Origin: Hyphomicrobiales bacterium
GTDB taxonomy: Bacteria; Pseudomonadota; Alphaproteobacteria; Rhizobiales; Rhizobiaceae
Assembly: GCA_900465675.1 (NCBI GenBank)
Contig: UBJR01000022.1
Span: 1-50,550, forward strand
Direction: 5' to 3'
Length of the DNA stretch: 50,550 nt
Part shown: in pieces, positions 32,288 to 39,620 of the stretch
How the letters are laid out: each line of letters opens with the position of its first letter
Position numbering within the stretch: position 1 is the stretch's first letter
The notes under the pieces: model-generated
Database searches by the model: none
What the model was told of the DNA's origin: nothing
Seen by the model: the letters and a program-made list of their open reading frames with translations, nothing else
Made by a program: the position numbers and the translations under genes

Positions 32288-32306
32288 AACATGAAATATT
32301 CATGTT
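32288..32306. promoter_or_regulatory. Perfect palindrome upstream of Crp/Fnr-type gene
   Basis: AACATGAA-ATA-TTCATGTT is an 8-bp perfect inverted repeat with a 3-base spacer, 75 bases before the GTG at 32381, in an AT-rich gap. The size and symmetry suit a dimeric regulator. Autoregulation by the downstream Crp/Fnr-type protein is the simplest reading but is inference. Confidence 0.5.
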
Positions 32307-32380
32307 ACGATGTGCTCATATTTAATGGTTAACAGGTGTCTAAGGGGAAATAAAACCACGAAGTTTGCTGGAGGCGGGGC

Positions 32381-33097
32381 GTGGCGATATACGAAGGGTC
32401 GGACCACGAAAATCTTGGGCTGGTCAGAATACAGGGGCAAAGATTCACGTTATCGGGCGGTTCTCACCGCGCGTATGATGACGGCGACATTGTATTCGAC
32501 CCCGAAGCCCGGAAGGCGGCGCTGCTTATTCTTGTAAGCGGCTGGGCCGTGTCCTGCAAATCGCTGCCGAACGGCACCCGCGTCGTGCTCGAATTCATCC
32601 TTCCCGGCGACATCATCTGGACGCCCTCGGTGGCGACCGCCCGGGAAACGATCGAAGCCATTTCCCATGTCCAATTCTATGAGCTCAGCGGCCATGTTCT
32701 GGCCCGCTATCTCGACAGCAACACCGGCCAGAACATCATTCTCTCCGAAATGATGCGCTGTCATGCCCGCATGTCCGAGCGTCTCGCCAATGTCGGCCGC
32801 CGTGATGCGCTGGCCCGCACCGGACACCTTCTTCTCGAGCTCGCAGCGCGCATCGGACCGGACCGCAAGCGGCCGGGCCTCGATGGCTTCTTGTGCCCCC
32901 TGACCCAATCCGATATCGGCGATGCCGTCGGCCTCTCCACGGTGCATATCAACCGTGTCCTGAAGGATCTTCGGGTCAATGGACTACTGTCGTTCAGAAA
33001 CGGGACCGTCGAGTTTCTCAATCGTAGAAAGCTCGAAGAACTTGTTGAATTCGACGATAGTTATCTTGCTGCACAACCGCAGATAATTCCGAGATAA
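32381..33097 (+). CDS. Crp/Fnr-family transcription regulator
   Basis: A 238-residue regulator. The N-terminal cyclic-nucleotide-binding-like jelly roll (about 15-125) is recognisable from VLEFILPGDII and the preceding beta strands. It has no Cys set as in Fnr/FixK-type sensors, and the cAMP-contacting motif is not conserved. A long dimerisation helix follows. The C-terminal Crp-type HTH reads LTQSDIGDAVGLSTVHINRV with LKDLRVNGLL after it. The GTG start follows GGAGG with six bases spacing; the region upstream is AT-rich and holds a perfect palindrome. Its position between polysaccharide genes suggests control of this locus; the signal is unknown. Confidence 0.88.
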   Translation: MAIYEGSDHENLGLVRIQGQRFTLSGGSHRAYDDGDIVFDPEARKAALLILVSGWAVSCKSLPNGTRVVLEFILPGDIIWTPSVATARETIEAISHVQFYELSGHVLARYLDSNTGQNIILSEMMRCHARMSERLANVGRRDALARTGHLLLELAARIGPDRKRPGLDGFLCPLTQSDIGDAVGLSTVHINRVLKDLRVNGLLSFRNGTVEFLNRRKLEELVEFDDSYLAAQPQIIPR

Positions 33098-33167
33098 AGT
33101 GATAGTTCAAAGTAATTAGTCGCCCATTTCTGGGCTAATTATTTCAGACGCTGATATTTTAACAGAA

Positions 33168-33185
33168 CATTAACCTATGTTAATG
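33168..33185. promoter_or_regulatory. Palindrome upstream of LuxR-type gene, distal
   Basis: CATTAAC-CTAT-GTTAATG is a perfect 7-bp inverted repeat in the AT-rich 242-base gap, about 155 bases before the LuxR-type start. A candidate operator; no binding protein can be named. Confidence 0.4.
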
Positions 33186-33257
33186 CCGCCTCATTTGGCT
33201 TCCTCCATATTTACATACAAGAGATCAATTCCGGAGCCATGGAATTCAAACAGACAT

Positions 33258-33272
33258 AGCACCTAGTGCTAA
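33258..33272. promoter_or_regulatory. Palindrome upstream of LuxR-type gene, proximal
   Basis: TAGCAC-CTA-GTGCTA is a perfect 6-bp inverted repeat with a 3-base spacer, 68 bases before the ATG at 33340. Placement suits an operator or autoregulatory site for the LuxR-type protein. It contains CTAG but is otherwise unlike the CTTTCGGCTAGG box. Confidence 0.4.
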
Positions 33273-33339
33273 GTAATAATTCTCGGGCTTACTTCTCTTA
33301 CACGTTTAGTATTGAGTTCAACCAATGTAGGGGCGTGAA

Positions 33340-34107
33340 ATGGAAGGTCTAACAACATCGAGTGAGCAGATCAGATCTGATACAGCTCACCTTATCTCTC
33401 TTCGCACATCCGATTCCATGAGACATTATCAGGTTTCCTCCCGGGCAGATTCCCAGGAAGAGCTGATGGATTATGTCCTGCTGCTGGATCCCCGCTCGCT
33501 GCAGAGCGAGTGCCTTTCCAGAAGCCTTTCCGAATACGACGAGGATCTCAAGGTCATCACCGCGACCTCGATCGAGGAGTGGCAGCGCAAGCGCATGCGG
33601 TTCGAACCGGCACTGATCCTTTACATGATCGGCGGAAAGCATGTCTCCGAACCGGATGTCAGCGACAAGATTGCGAAGCTGGCGCAGAAATTCCCGTCCG
33701 TACCTGTCATCGTCGGCGCAGAGGGCGACGAAATCCAGCAGGTGCTGAAGGCACTGGAATGTGGCGCCAAGGGCTACATCCCCGCGAATATCGGCATCGG
33801 CGTTGCCGCCGAGGCAATCGCTCTGGCCCGTGCCGGTGGCGTTTTCGTTCCGGCAAGCAGCCTGCTCGCCGCCAAGGAGATGATCACCTCAAGCACCACG
33901 GCAGCGAAATGCGGCGATCATTCCTTCACGCCACGCGAAATGTCGGTGGCGGATGCACTTCGCCGCGGCAAGTCGAACAAGATCATCGCTTACGAGATGA
34001 ACCTCTGCGAAAGCACAGTCAAAGTGCATATTCGCAATATCATGAAGAAGCTGCACGCGACCAACCGGACGGAAGTTGCCTACAAGATCCGCGAGTTCGC
34101 TCAATAA
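33340..34107 (+). CDS. LuxR-family regulator with degenerate receiver domain
   Basis: A 255-residue protein with a receiver-like domain (about 43-160) and a C-terminal GerE/LuxR HTH (about 190-253: SFTPREMSVADALRRGKSNK, then ESTVKVHIRNIMKKL). The receiver seems unable to take phosphate. The strand that should end in the acceptor Asp reads PALILYMIGG, the early acidic pair is LDPR, and the conserved Lys position lies in GYIPAN. It may therefore act by dimerisation, ligand or protein contact. It lies between the Crp/Fnr-type gene and a GT4 gene, has its own promoter region with two palindromes, and ends in a strong terminator. Control of the surrounding locus is inferred from position. Confidence 0.85.
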   Translation: MEGLTTSSEQIRSDTAHLISLRTSDSMRHYQVSSRADSQEELMDYVLLLDPRSLQSECLSRSLSEYDEDLKVITATSIEEWQRKRMRFEPALILYMIGGKHVSEPDVSDKIAKLAQKFPSVPVIVGAEGDEIQQVLKALECGAKGYIPANIGIGVAAEAIALARAGGVFVPASSLLAAKEMITSSTTAAKCGDHSFTPREMSVADALRRGKSNKIIAYEMNLCESTVKVHIRNIMKKLHATNRTEVAYKIREFAQ

Positions 34108-34131
34108 TCTCCCATTCCTCCGAAGATCTAG

Positions 34132-34160
34132 CCGGAGCGCCAACGCGCTCCGGTTCTTTT
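34132..34160 (+). terminator. Rho-independent terminator of LuxR-type gene
   Basis: A perfect 9-bp stem CCGGAGCGC / GCGCTCCGG with loop CAAC, followed by TTCTTTT, 25 bases after the stop of the LuxR-type gene. Confidence 0.85.
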
Positions 34161-34213
34161 GCATGCCTGCCACCCGGCCTGCTTCACGAGGAGCCAGTTT
34201 CCCGGCCGCGTAA

Positions 34214-34238
34214 GACTTTCGGCTAGGCTCCTACCCCC
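34214..34238 (+). promoter_or_regulatory. CTAG-type box upstream of second GT4 gene
   Basis: ACTTTCGGCTAGGCTCCTAC then CCCC is the reference copy of the repeated box. Position 11832 shares GGCTAGGCTCC and 28435 shares CTTTCGGCTAGG. It lies about 100 bases before the ATG at 34326, in a region isolated from the LuxR gene by a terminator, so it is well placed to be a promoter element. Confidence 0.55.
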
Positions 34239-34325
34239 AATTGACGCCGGTCAGCGCCGATGAAGGCGCTAGGGTGCGCCACCGAACTCAACGATGATGG
34301 CACCGCTTCACTTGAGGGGATAATT

Positions 34326-35516
34326 ATGCGCGTCGCGATCGTACATTACTGGCTCGTGTCCATGCGCGGCGGCGAAAAGGTCGTCGAAGCGCTCTGCGAC
34401 ATGTATCCGGACGCGGATATCTTCACGCTTGTCTATGATGAAAGCCGGATGTCGGAAACGATCAAGCGCCATAAGGTCACCTCCTCCTTCCTGCAGAAGA
34501 TCCCCGGCGCCGTGAAGCATTACCAGTCGCTGCTCCCGCTGATGCCCTTTGCGCTCGAAAGCCTCGATCTCAGCGGCTACGACCTGATCATCTCCAGCGA
34601 GTCAGGCCCAGCCAAGGGCATCATCGCCCCGCCGCACTCGACTCATGTCTGCTACTGCCATTCGCCGATGCGCTATATCTGGGACCACTATCATGTCTAT
34701 CGCGCCCGCGCAGGTCTCGCCTCGCGCATGATGCTGCCCGTCATGGCGCCGCTGCTCCGGTCCTGGGATGTCAGCACCAGCCTGCGCGTCGATCGCTTCG
34801 TCGCCAACTCGCATCACGTCAAGGCGCGTATCGGCAAATATTACGGCCGCTCGGCCACGGTCATCCACCCCCCCGTTGCGGTCGACGACTATGCCGTCTC
34901 TGACGACATCGGCGACTTCTACCTCTGCGCAGGACAGCTCGTTTCCTACAAGCGCATAGACCTTGCCGTGCGCGCCTTCACCAAGATGGGCCGCAACCTC
35001 GTCGTCATCGGCGAAGGCAAGGAGCTGGCGGCACTGAAAGCGATTGCCGGCCCGACCGTCACCTTCCTCGGCCGCACGCCCTTCCCGGTGATGAAGGAAA
35101 AACTTGCCCGCTGCCGCGCCCTGATCTTCCCCGGCGAAGAGGATTTCGGCATTGTTCCCGTCGAAGCCATGGCCAGTGGCAGGCCGGTCATCGCCTTCGG
35201 CAGCGGCGGCGCGCTGGAAACGGTGGTGCCGGGCCTGAGCGGCATGCTCTTTAACGAACAGACACCGGAAGCCATCATCGATGCCGTGGAAAGCTTCGAG
35301 GCGCAGGCCGCGATGTTCGACCCGCAAGCCATCCGCGCCCACGCCGCCCGCTTCAGCACCCGCAATTTTAAGCTTGGCATGGAACTGATCATCCAGGAGG
35401 AACTGCGCGCCCGCAAGACCGCCGCCCTGCAGCCCGCCCCCCACGGCGAAGCCCGCCGCTTCCCCTTCGACACGGTCTTCCCGGTACCCGCCCCGGAGAC
35501 CGACCGGGTGCACTAG
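34326..35516 (+). CDS. GT4-family glycosyltransferase
   Basis: A 396-residue GT-B enzyme. It begins MRVAIVHYWLVSMRGGEKVVEAL, with the G-G-E-K loop of GT4 enzymes, and has HVCYCHSPMRYIWDHY, FVANSHHVKARI, AGQLVSYKRIDLAV, the EX7E motif EDFGIVPVEAMASGRPV and GALETV. It would add a sugar to the repeat unit. The start at 34326 follows GAGGGG with six bases; the open frame back to 34260 has no site. It stands alone behind its own CTAG-type box and a terminator. The stop codon TAG lies inside another CTAG-type sequence. Confidence 0.9.
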   Translation: MRVAIVHYWLVSMRGGEKVVEALCDMYPDADIFTLVYDESRMSETIKRHKVTSSFLQKIPGAVKHYQSLLPLMPFALESLDLSGYDLIISSESGPAKGIIAPPHSTHVCYCHSPMRYIWDHYHVYRARAGLASRMMLPVMAPLLRSWDVSTSLRVDRFVANSHHVKARIGKYYGRSATVIHPPVAVDDYAVSDDIGDFYLCAGQLVSYKRIDLAVRAFTKMGRNLVVIGEGKELAALKAIAGPTVTFLGRTPFPVMKEKLARCRALIFPGEEDFGIVPVEAMASGRPVIAFGSGGALETVVPGLSGMLFNEQTPEAIIDAVESFEAQAAMFDPQAIRAHAARFSTRNFKLGMELIIQEELRARKTAALQPAPHGEARRFPFDTVFPVPAPETDRVH

Positions 35517-35525
35517 GCTCCCATA
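35511..35525 (+). promoter_or_regulatory. Partial CTAG-type box before DUF1236 gene
   Basis: CACTAGGCTCCCATA shares CTAGGCTCCCA with the box at 11832, but the left CTTTCGG half is missing. It overlaps the stop of the GT4 gene and lies about 120 bases before the next start at 35636. Could be a chance match. Confidence 0.25.
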
Positions 35526-35635
35526 TCCCGATCCTCACGCCATATGACCACCGCACGGAAAGCGTGACTCCCTGCGCGGAACAACAAATAGGATGCGCCG
35601 TTTCTCCCCCGCAAACCGAGCTAAGGAGAAATACA

Positions 35636-36031
35636 ATGTACAAGGTTCTACTTGTCTCCAGCGCACTGGCGCTGTCGTCCCTGGCCACGAATGCGCTGGC
35701 TGATGGTGCGGTCACCGGCGCTGCCGGTGGTGCCGTGACAGGTGCGATTGTCGGCGGCCCTATCGGCGCTGCCGTGGGTGGTGTCGCAGGCGCCGTCGCT
35801 GGTGCCGTGATCGATCCGCCGCCGCGCGAAGTCGTGACCTATGTCGAGGCCCAGCCCGCTCCGCCGCAGGCTGTCGTCGTTCAGCAGCCGATCGTCGTCG
35901 GCAAGCCGCTCCCGGCCGAAGTACAGGTCGTTCCGGTGCCGGAGAACCCGAAATATGCCTATACGGTGGTCAACAACCAGCGTGTGATCGTCGAGCCCGA
36001 GACGCACCGCGTCGTGCAGGTGATCCAGTAA
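35636..36031 (+). CDS. Secreted glycine-zipper / DUF1236 protein
   Basis: A 131-residue envelope protein. A signal peptide (MYKVLLVSSALALSSLATNA, cleavage near ALA-DG at residue 23) is followed by a Gly/Ala zipper (about 24-60). A Pro/Val-rich linker and a DUF1236-type tail (YAYTVVNNQRVIVEPETHRV) complete it. Function is unknown; such proteins are usually periplasmic or membrane-associated. The start at 35636 has AAGGAG seven bases upstream. It ends 25 bases before a strong terminator. Confidence 0.82.
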   Translation: MYKVLLVSSALALSSLATNALADGAVTGAAGGAVTGAIVGGPIGAAVGGVAGAVAGAVIDPPPREVVTYVEAQPAPPQAVVVQQPIVVGKPLPAEVQVVPVPENPKYAYTVVNNQRVIVEPETHRVVQVIQ

Positions 36032-36056
36032 CGCGAAGACCTAAGCTGGAAACAGA

Positions 36057-36087
36057 AAAGCCGCCCTCACCCCGGGCGGCTTTTTTT
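36057..36087. terminator. Strong hairpin terminator between convergent genes
   Basis: Stem GCCGCCC / GGGCGGC with a T7 tract on the plus strand, and AAAA before the stem giving TTTT on the minus strand. It serves the DUF1236 gene and, in reverse, the oxidoreductase gene. Confidence 0.88.
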
Positions 36088-36103
36088 GCTTGTGGCGCGG
36101 AAA

Positions 36104-37147
36104 TCAGACCTTCAATTCCCGCCGCTCGCGCTCGGTGACGACTGACAGGTCGATCACCTTCTGCAGGTTGGCGGCATGGCGGAAGTTCGGATCCGGCTGG
36201 ACACCGGTCATCACCGCTTCTGCGAAACGCTGATAGTTGGTCGGAACCGCGGGAACCTCGATATCCTTCCAGGTCGCCGTCTCGACATCGTCTCCGAAGC
36301 AGCCGCGCAGCGACGAGCCGTTCGGATTGTGATTGACCTCGAGGCTGCCACGCTCGCCGTAGATACGCAGTTTCAGCTCATTCAGATGCCCGGTCGCCCA
36401 GCGGCTGGCATGCACGACCCCGAGCGCGCCATTGGCGAAATCGACCGACATGGTAAAACTGTCATTGGCATCGAGCATATATTCGCCGATCTGGCCGCCC
36501 GGCGCCTTGTTGAAGGTCTTCAGGCGGGCAAAGACATGGTCGATATCGGTCGCCGCACCATAGGCCGCGAAGTCGAGAATGTGGATGCCGACATCGCCGA
36601 GCACGCCGTTCGAGCCGTGGCCGGTCGAAAGGCGCCAGAGCCAGGTCGATTCCGTGCGCCAGTCGCCCCAGGCGCGCGACACCAGCCAGCTCTGCAGATA
36701 GGACGCCTCGACATGCTTGATAGTGCCGAGCTCGCCAGCCAGCACCATTTCGCGGGCGCGCTGCAGCGGCGCGACATTGCGGTAGGTGAGGTTCACCATG
36801 TTGATGACGCCGGCGGCTTCCGCAGCCTCCGTCATCTCCAGCGCCTTCGGATAATTCTCCGCCAGCGGCTTTTCGCAGAAGACGTGCTTTCCGGCGGCGA
36901 TCAGCGCCATGGTCGTCGGGTGGTGGATTCTGTCGGGCGTCACATTGGTCGCCGCATCGAATTCGCCCCAGGCGATCGCTTCGTCGAGGGTCAGGAAACG
37001 CTTTTCGATGTTGAACTTGTCGGCGAAGGCCGCAAGGCGGACGGTGTCGGTATCGACAGCGCCGACCACCGTCACGCCGTCAATGCGGGTGAAGTGGTCG
37101 AGCTGGTTTTTCGCCATCACGCCCGTTCCGAGAACGAGTAGTCGCAT
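36104..37147 (-). CDS. Gfo/Idh/MocA-family oxidoreductase, ThuB-like
   Basis: A 347-residue NAD(P)-dependent dehydrogenase of sugars or cyclitols. It has an N-terminal Rossmann motif (MRLLVLGTGVMAKNQLDHF), the family EKP motif (HVFCEKPLAENY, about residues 88-99) and a C-terminal domain with GVLGDVGIHILDFA carrying the catalytic His/Asp pattern. It lies 9 bases after the ThuA-like gene. In Sinorhizobium thuA and thuB encode this same pair in trehalose and related disaccharide use, which suggests a keto-sugar pathway. No transporter genes are next to it here. Confidence 0.87.
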   Translation of the reverse strand: MRLLVLGTGVMAKNQLDHFTRIDGVTVVGAVDTDTVRLAAFADKFNIEKRFLTLDEAIAWGEFDAATNVTPDRIHHPTTMALIAAGKHVFCEKPLAENYPKALEMTEAAEAAGVINMVNLTYRNVAPLQRAREMVLAGELGTIKHVEASYLQSWLVSRAWGDWRTESTWLWRLSTGHGSNGVLGDVGIHILDFAAYGAATDIDHVFARLKTFNKAPGGQIGEYMLDANDSFTMSVDFANGALGVVHASRWATGHLNELKLRIYGERGSLEVNHNPNGSSLRGCFGDDVETATWKDIEVPAVPTNYQRFAEAVMTGVQPDPNFRHAANLQKVIDLSVVTERERRELKV

Positions 37148-37156
37148 GGATGTTCC

Positions 37157-37942
37157 TCAGCGGTAACCGGCTTCGCCGGCCTGGTGCAGTCTCGGGCCGC
37201 GTTCTTCGATCGGCTCCAGGGCCTTCTCAACCGGCACATTTGGGGCATCGTGGATGGCAGTCAACGCACCAGCCGGGTTATGCGCCCATTTTACGCCATT
37301 GATCAGCACCTTCTTGACGTTCGCGTCATGATAGGTCGGGTAGGTCTCGTGGCCCGGGCGGAAATAGAAGATATTGCCGGCGCCGCGGCGCCAGGTCATG
37401 CCGGAGCGGAACACTTCACCGCCCTGGAACCAGGAGATGAATACCGTTTCCAGCGGCTCCGGAACGGAAAACTGCTCGCCATACATTTCCTCGTTCTCAA
37501 GCACGAAATTCTCGTCGAGGCCGGCGGCGATCGGATGGCGCGGGTTGATCACCCACAGCCGCTCGCGCTCACCCGCCTCGCGCCATTTCAGCGCGCAGGG
37601 CGTACCCATCAACCGCTTGAAGATCTTCGAGAAATGGCCGGAATGCAAAACGAGAAGACCCATGCCCTCCCAGACGCGCTTGGCAACGCGCTCGACCACT
37701 TCGTCGGACACCGCGCCGTGATCCTTGTGGCCCCACCACAGCAGCACGTCGGTCTCGTCGAGACGCGACTGCGGCAATCCATGTTCGGCTTCCTGCAGCG
37801 TCGCCGTCGTCGCGCTGATCGCCGGGTCGCTGTTCAGCGCCTTGGCAATCGTCGTGTGCATGCCCTCCGGGTAGATACCCCTGACGATCTCGTTGGTATT
37901 CTCGTGGATATTCTCTCCCCAGACGACGGTACGAATGGCCAT
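37157..37942 (-). CDS. ThuA-family protein
   Basis: A 261-residue protein of the ThuA-like (type 1 glutamine amidotransferase-like fold) family. The opening RTVVWGENIHENTNE is characteristic, and LLWWGHKDHG and LVLHSGHFSKIF follow. ThuA acts in catabolism of trehalose-type disaccharides, probably on 3-keto derivatives made by the ThuB dehydrogenase. The start at 37942 is the first ATG and is preceded by GAGGAG about 12 bases upstream. A palindromic LacI-type site lies 57 bases before the start. It is first in a two-gene operon. Confidence 0.85.
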   Translation of the reverse strand: MAIRTVVWGENIHENTNEIVRGIYPEGMHTTIAKALNSDPAISATTATLQEAEHGLPQSRLDETDVLLWWGHKDHGAVSDEVVERVAKRVWEGMGLLVLHSGHFSKIFKRLMGTPCALKWREAGERERLWVINPRHPIAAGLDENFVLENEEMYGEQFSVPEPLETVFISWFQGGEVFRSGMTWRRGAGNIFYFRPGHETYPTYHDANVKKVLINGVKWAHNPAGALTAIHDAPNVPVEKALEPIEERGPRLHQAGEAGYR

Positions 37943-37998
37943 TGCCGGTGCTCCTCTAGGCTTCGGGGGTTGTCAAAACTGGCGGGTCGAGAAGAATT

Positions 37999-38010
37999 CA
38001 AAGCGCTTTG
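37999..38010. promoter_or_regulatory. LacI-type operator upstream of ThuA-like gene
   Basis: CAAAGCGCTTTG is a perfect 12-bp palindrome with the AAAGCGCTTT core common in operators of LacI-family regulators. It lies 57 bases upstream of the ThuA-like start in a 198-base gap. The thu genes of Sinorhizobium are known to have a LacI-type regulator, ThuR, but none is encoded in this window. Confidence 0.55.
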
Positions 38011-38140
38011 GGAAAATGATCAGAACTGCGCCTCGCCTCCTCCAAGTCACAAGAAGACATAGACCTTTGGCCGCAATTTGACAAAGGGGAAAATTAGCCG
38101 CCGGGGCACGCCGCGGAACGCCAAATCAACCCCATGAAAA

Positions 38141-38482
38141 TCAATGAGAAACCGATTTGGAAAACAGATTGACGACGAGAACGCCCGATATGATGAGGCC
38201 AAGCCCGATCATCGCCGGCAGGTCGAGGCGTTGCTTGAAATAGATCAGTCCGACCGCCGAAATCAGCACGATTCCCAAAGCGCTCCAAATGGCATAGGCG
38301 ATGCCGACGGGAATCGATTTCAGCGTCAGCGACAGCAGATAGAAGGCCGTCGCATAGCAGACGACAAGCACCGCGCTCGGCAGCAGCTTGGTGAACTGCT
38401 GCGACAGCTGCAGCGCCGTCGTGCCGATCACTTCGAGCACGATCGCGAGAAAAAGCAGCGCATAGACGGCAGCCGGGCTCAT
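38141..38482 (-). CDS. SMR-family small multidrug efflux protein
   Basis: A 113-residue inner-membrane protein with four membrane spans. The conserved membrane Glu is in LFLAIVLEVIGTTALQLS (Glu17), and YAIWSALGIVLISAVGLIYF and GLGLIISGVLVVNLFS match helices 3 and 4 of EmrE/SugE-type proton antiporters. It would export cationic or guanidinium-like compounds as a dimer. It is 18 bases downstream of the TetR gene on the same strand and is probably co-regulated with it. Substrate not predictable. Confidence 0.88.
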   Translation of the reverse strand: MSPAAVYALLFLAIVLEVIGTTALQLSQQFTKLLPSAVLVVCYATAFYLLSLTLKSIPVGIAYAIWSALGIVLISAVGLIYFKQRLDLPAMIGLGLIISGVLVVNLFSKSVSH

Positions 38483-38500
38483 GATCTTCTATCCCTGGAA

Positions 38501-39064
38501 TTATCGCTTGGTCAGTTCGGTCAGCCGCGCAATCAGCGCCCGCCGCTCGGCAAGCCCGAGATCGTGGCTCTCGGTCGTATCGGAGAGCCAGAGGCCATCG
38601 GCCGCAAAGCGGACGATCTGCGCATCGACGGACGAGTCGGTGCCGACATATTCGTCGGCGCGCGCCTGCACCCATTCGCGCCAGCGCTGGCGAAGCCGCG
38701 GCTCGGCGAGCATGGCAATCGTCACCTGCGCCCAATGGCGCGATTCGTCGCGATCGCTCTGGATATCGGCGACGGCCAGCAGATAGGCGCGGGTGAAGCG
38801 GCCGTGCGAGACCGCATCGCGGCGCATCAGCTCCTCGATATCGGCATCGAAGCGTTCCAGCAGACTTTCGAACAATGCATCGAGCAGCGCATTCTTCGTC
38901 GGGAAATGATGCAGCAGCCCACCCTTGCTGACGCCCGAGGCGCCAGACACCGCATCCAGCGTCACCGACGCCATGCCGCTCTCCGTCGCCAGACGTGCGG
39001 CGACATCCAGCAGCTGCCGGCGGACGAGTTCGGGTTGTTTCTTGCGGTGATGTGCGAGTGCCAT
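38501..39064 (-). CDS. TetR-family repressor
   Basis: A 187-residue regulator with an N-terminal TetR HTH (LLDVAARLATESGMASVTLD, then GVSKGGLLHHFPTKNALLDAL) and a helical ligand-binding C-terminal domain. The start MALAHHRKK at 39064 is preferred because the upstream extension to 39109 would run over the operator palindrome at 39078-39091. It forms an operon with the SMR efflux gene and likely represses both until an inducer binds. Confidence 0.88.
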   Translation of the reverse strand: MALAHHRKKQPELVRRQLLDVAARLATESGMASVTLDAVSGASGVSKGGLLHHFPTKNALLDALFESLLERFDADIEELMRRDAVSHGRFTRAYLLAVADIQSDRDESRHWAQVTIAMLAEPRLRQRWREWVQARADEYVGTDSSVDAQIVRFAADGLWLSDTTESHDLGLAERRALIARLTELTKR

Positions 39065-39077
39065 GCATTCTAAAAAT

Positions 39078-39091
39078 ACCGTCTGGACGGT
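39078..39091. promoter_or_regulatory. TetR operator
   Basis: ACCGTC-TG-GACGGT is a perfect 6-bp inverted repeat (TACCGTCTGGACGGTT in context) located 14 bases before the TetR ATG. Such accGTC/GACggt palindromes are typical operators of small TetR proteins guarding efflux genes. Confidence 0.7.
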
Positions 39092-39223
39092 TTTGTCAAT
39101 TAAAATCACTTTAAATCGCTGGTATCGCAGCCGTTTGGATGAAATGCCGCGCTACGCACTTGCCGTGTTGCGCGCCGATGCGCACCGGTGCATGAAGACT
39201 GCGGGGTATCGAGGGATGGTTCA

Positions 39224-39613
39224 GTGACGGAAGAGACGATCACGCTTTATCAGGCGATCGGTGGCGACGAGACGGTCAAGGCTTTGGCTCATCGCTTTTA
39301 CCAGCTGATGGATACGCTGCCGGAGGCCAGGCACGTGCGCGCCGTCCATCCGCCGAGCCTCACGGGCAGCGAAGAGAAATTCTACGAATATCTGACCGGC
39401 TATCTCGGCGGCCCGCCGCTTTATACCGACAAGCGCGGCCACCCCCGCCTGCGCAGCCGCCATTTCGTCGCCGAAATCGGCCCTGTTGAGCGCGACGAAT
39501 GGCTGCTCTGCTTTCGCCAGGCGATGGACGAGACCATCGCCAATCCCACACTCCGTGACCTCATATGGCCGCCGATCGAAAGGCTGGCCTTCCACATGCA
39601 GAACAAGGACTAG
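39224..39613 (+). CDS. Group II truncated haemoglobin
   Basis: A 129-residue globin. It begins near TLYQAIGGDETVKALAHRFY and has GPPLYTDKRGHPRLRSRHF, the typical group II segment with the proximal His, then DEWLLCFRQAMDE. It would bind oxygen or nitric oxide through haem in the cytoplasm. Start: GTG 39224 has GAGGGA eight bases upstream; GTG 39188 would add 12 residues lacking family similarity. It is divergent from the TetR gene and followed after 7 bases by the DUF423 gene. Confidence 0.9.
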   Translation: MTEETITLYQAIGGDETVKALAHRFYQLMDTLPEARHVRAVHPPSLTGSEEKFYEYLTGYLGGPPLYTDKRGHPRLRSRHFVAEIGPVERDEWLLCFRQAMDETIANPTLRDLIWPPIERLAFHMQNKD

Positions 39614-39620
39614 CGCCGCC

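Noticed and set aside
32310..32537. 75-codon plus-strand frame before the Crp/Fnr-type gene
   Set aside because: It overlaps the promoter palindrome region and the real gene in another frame, with no ribosome site.
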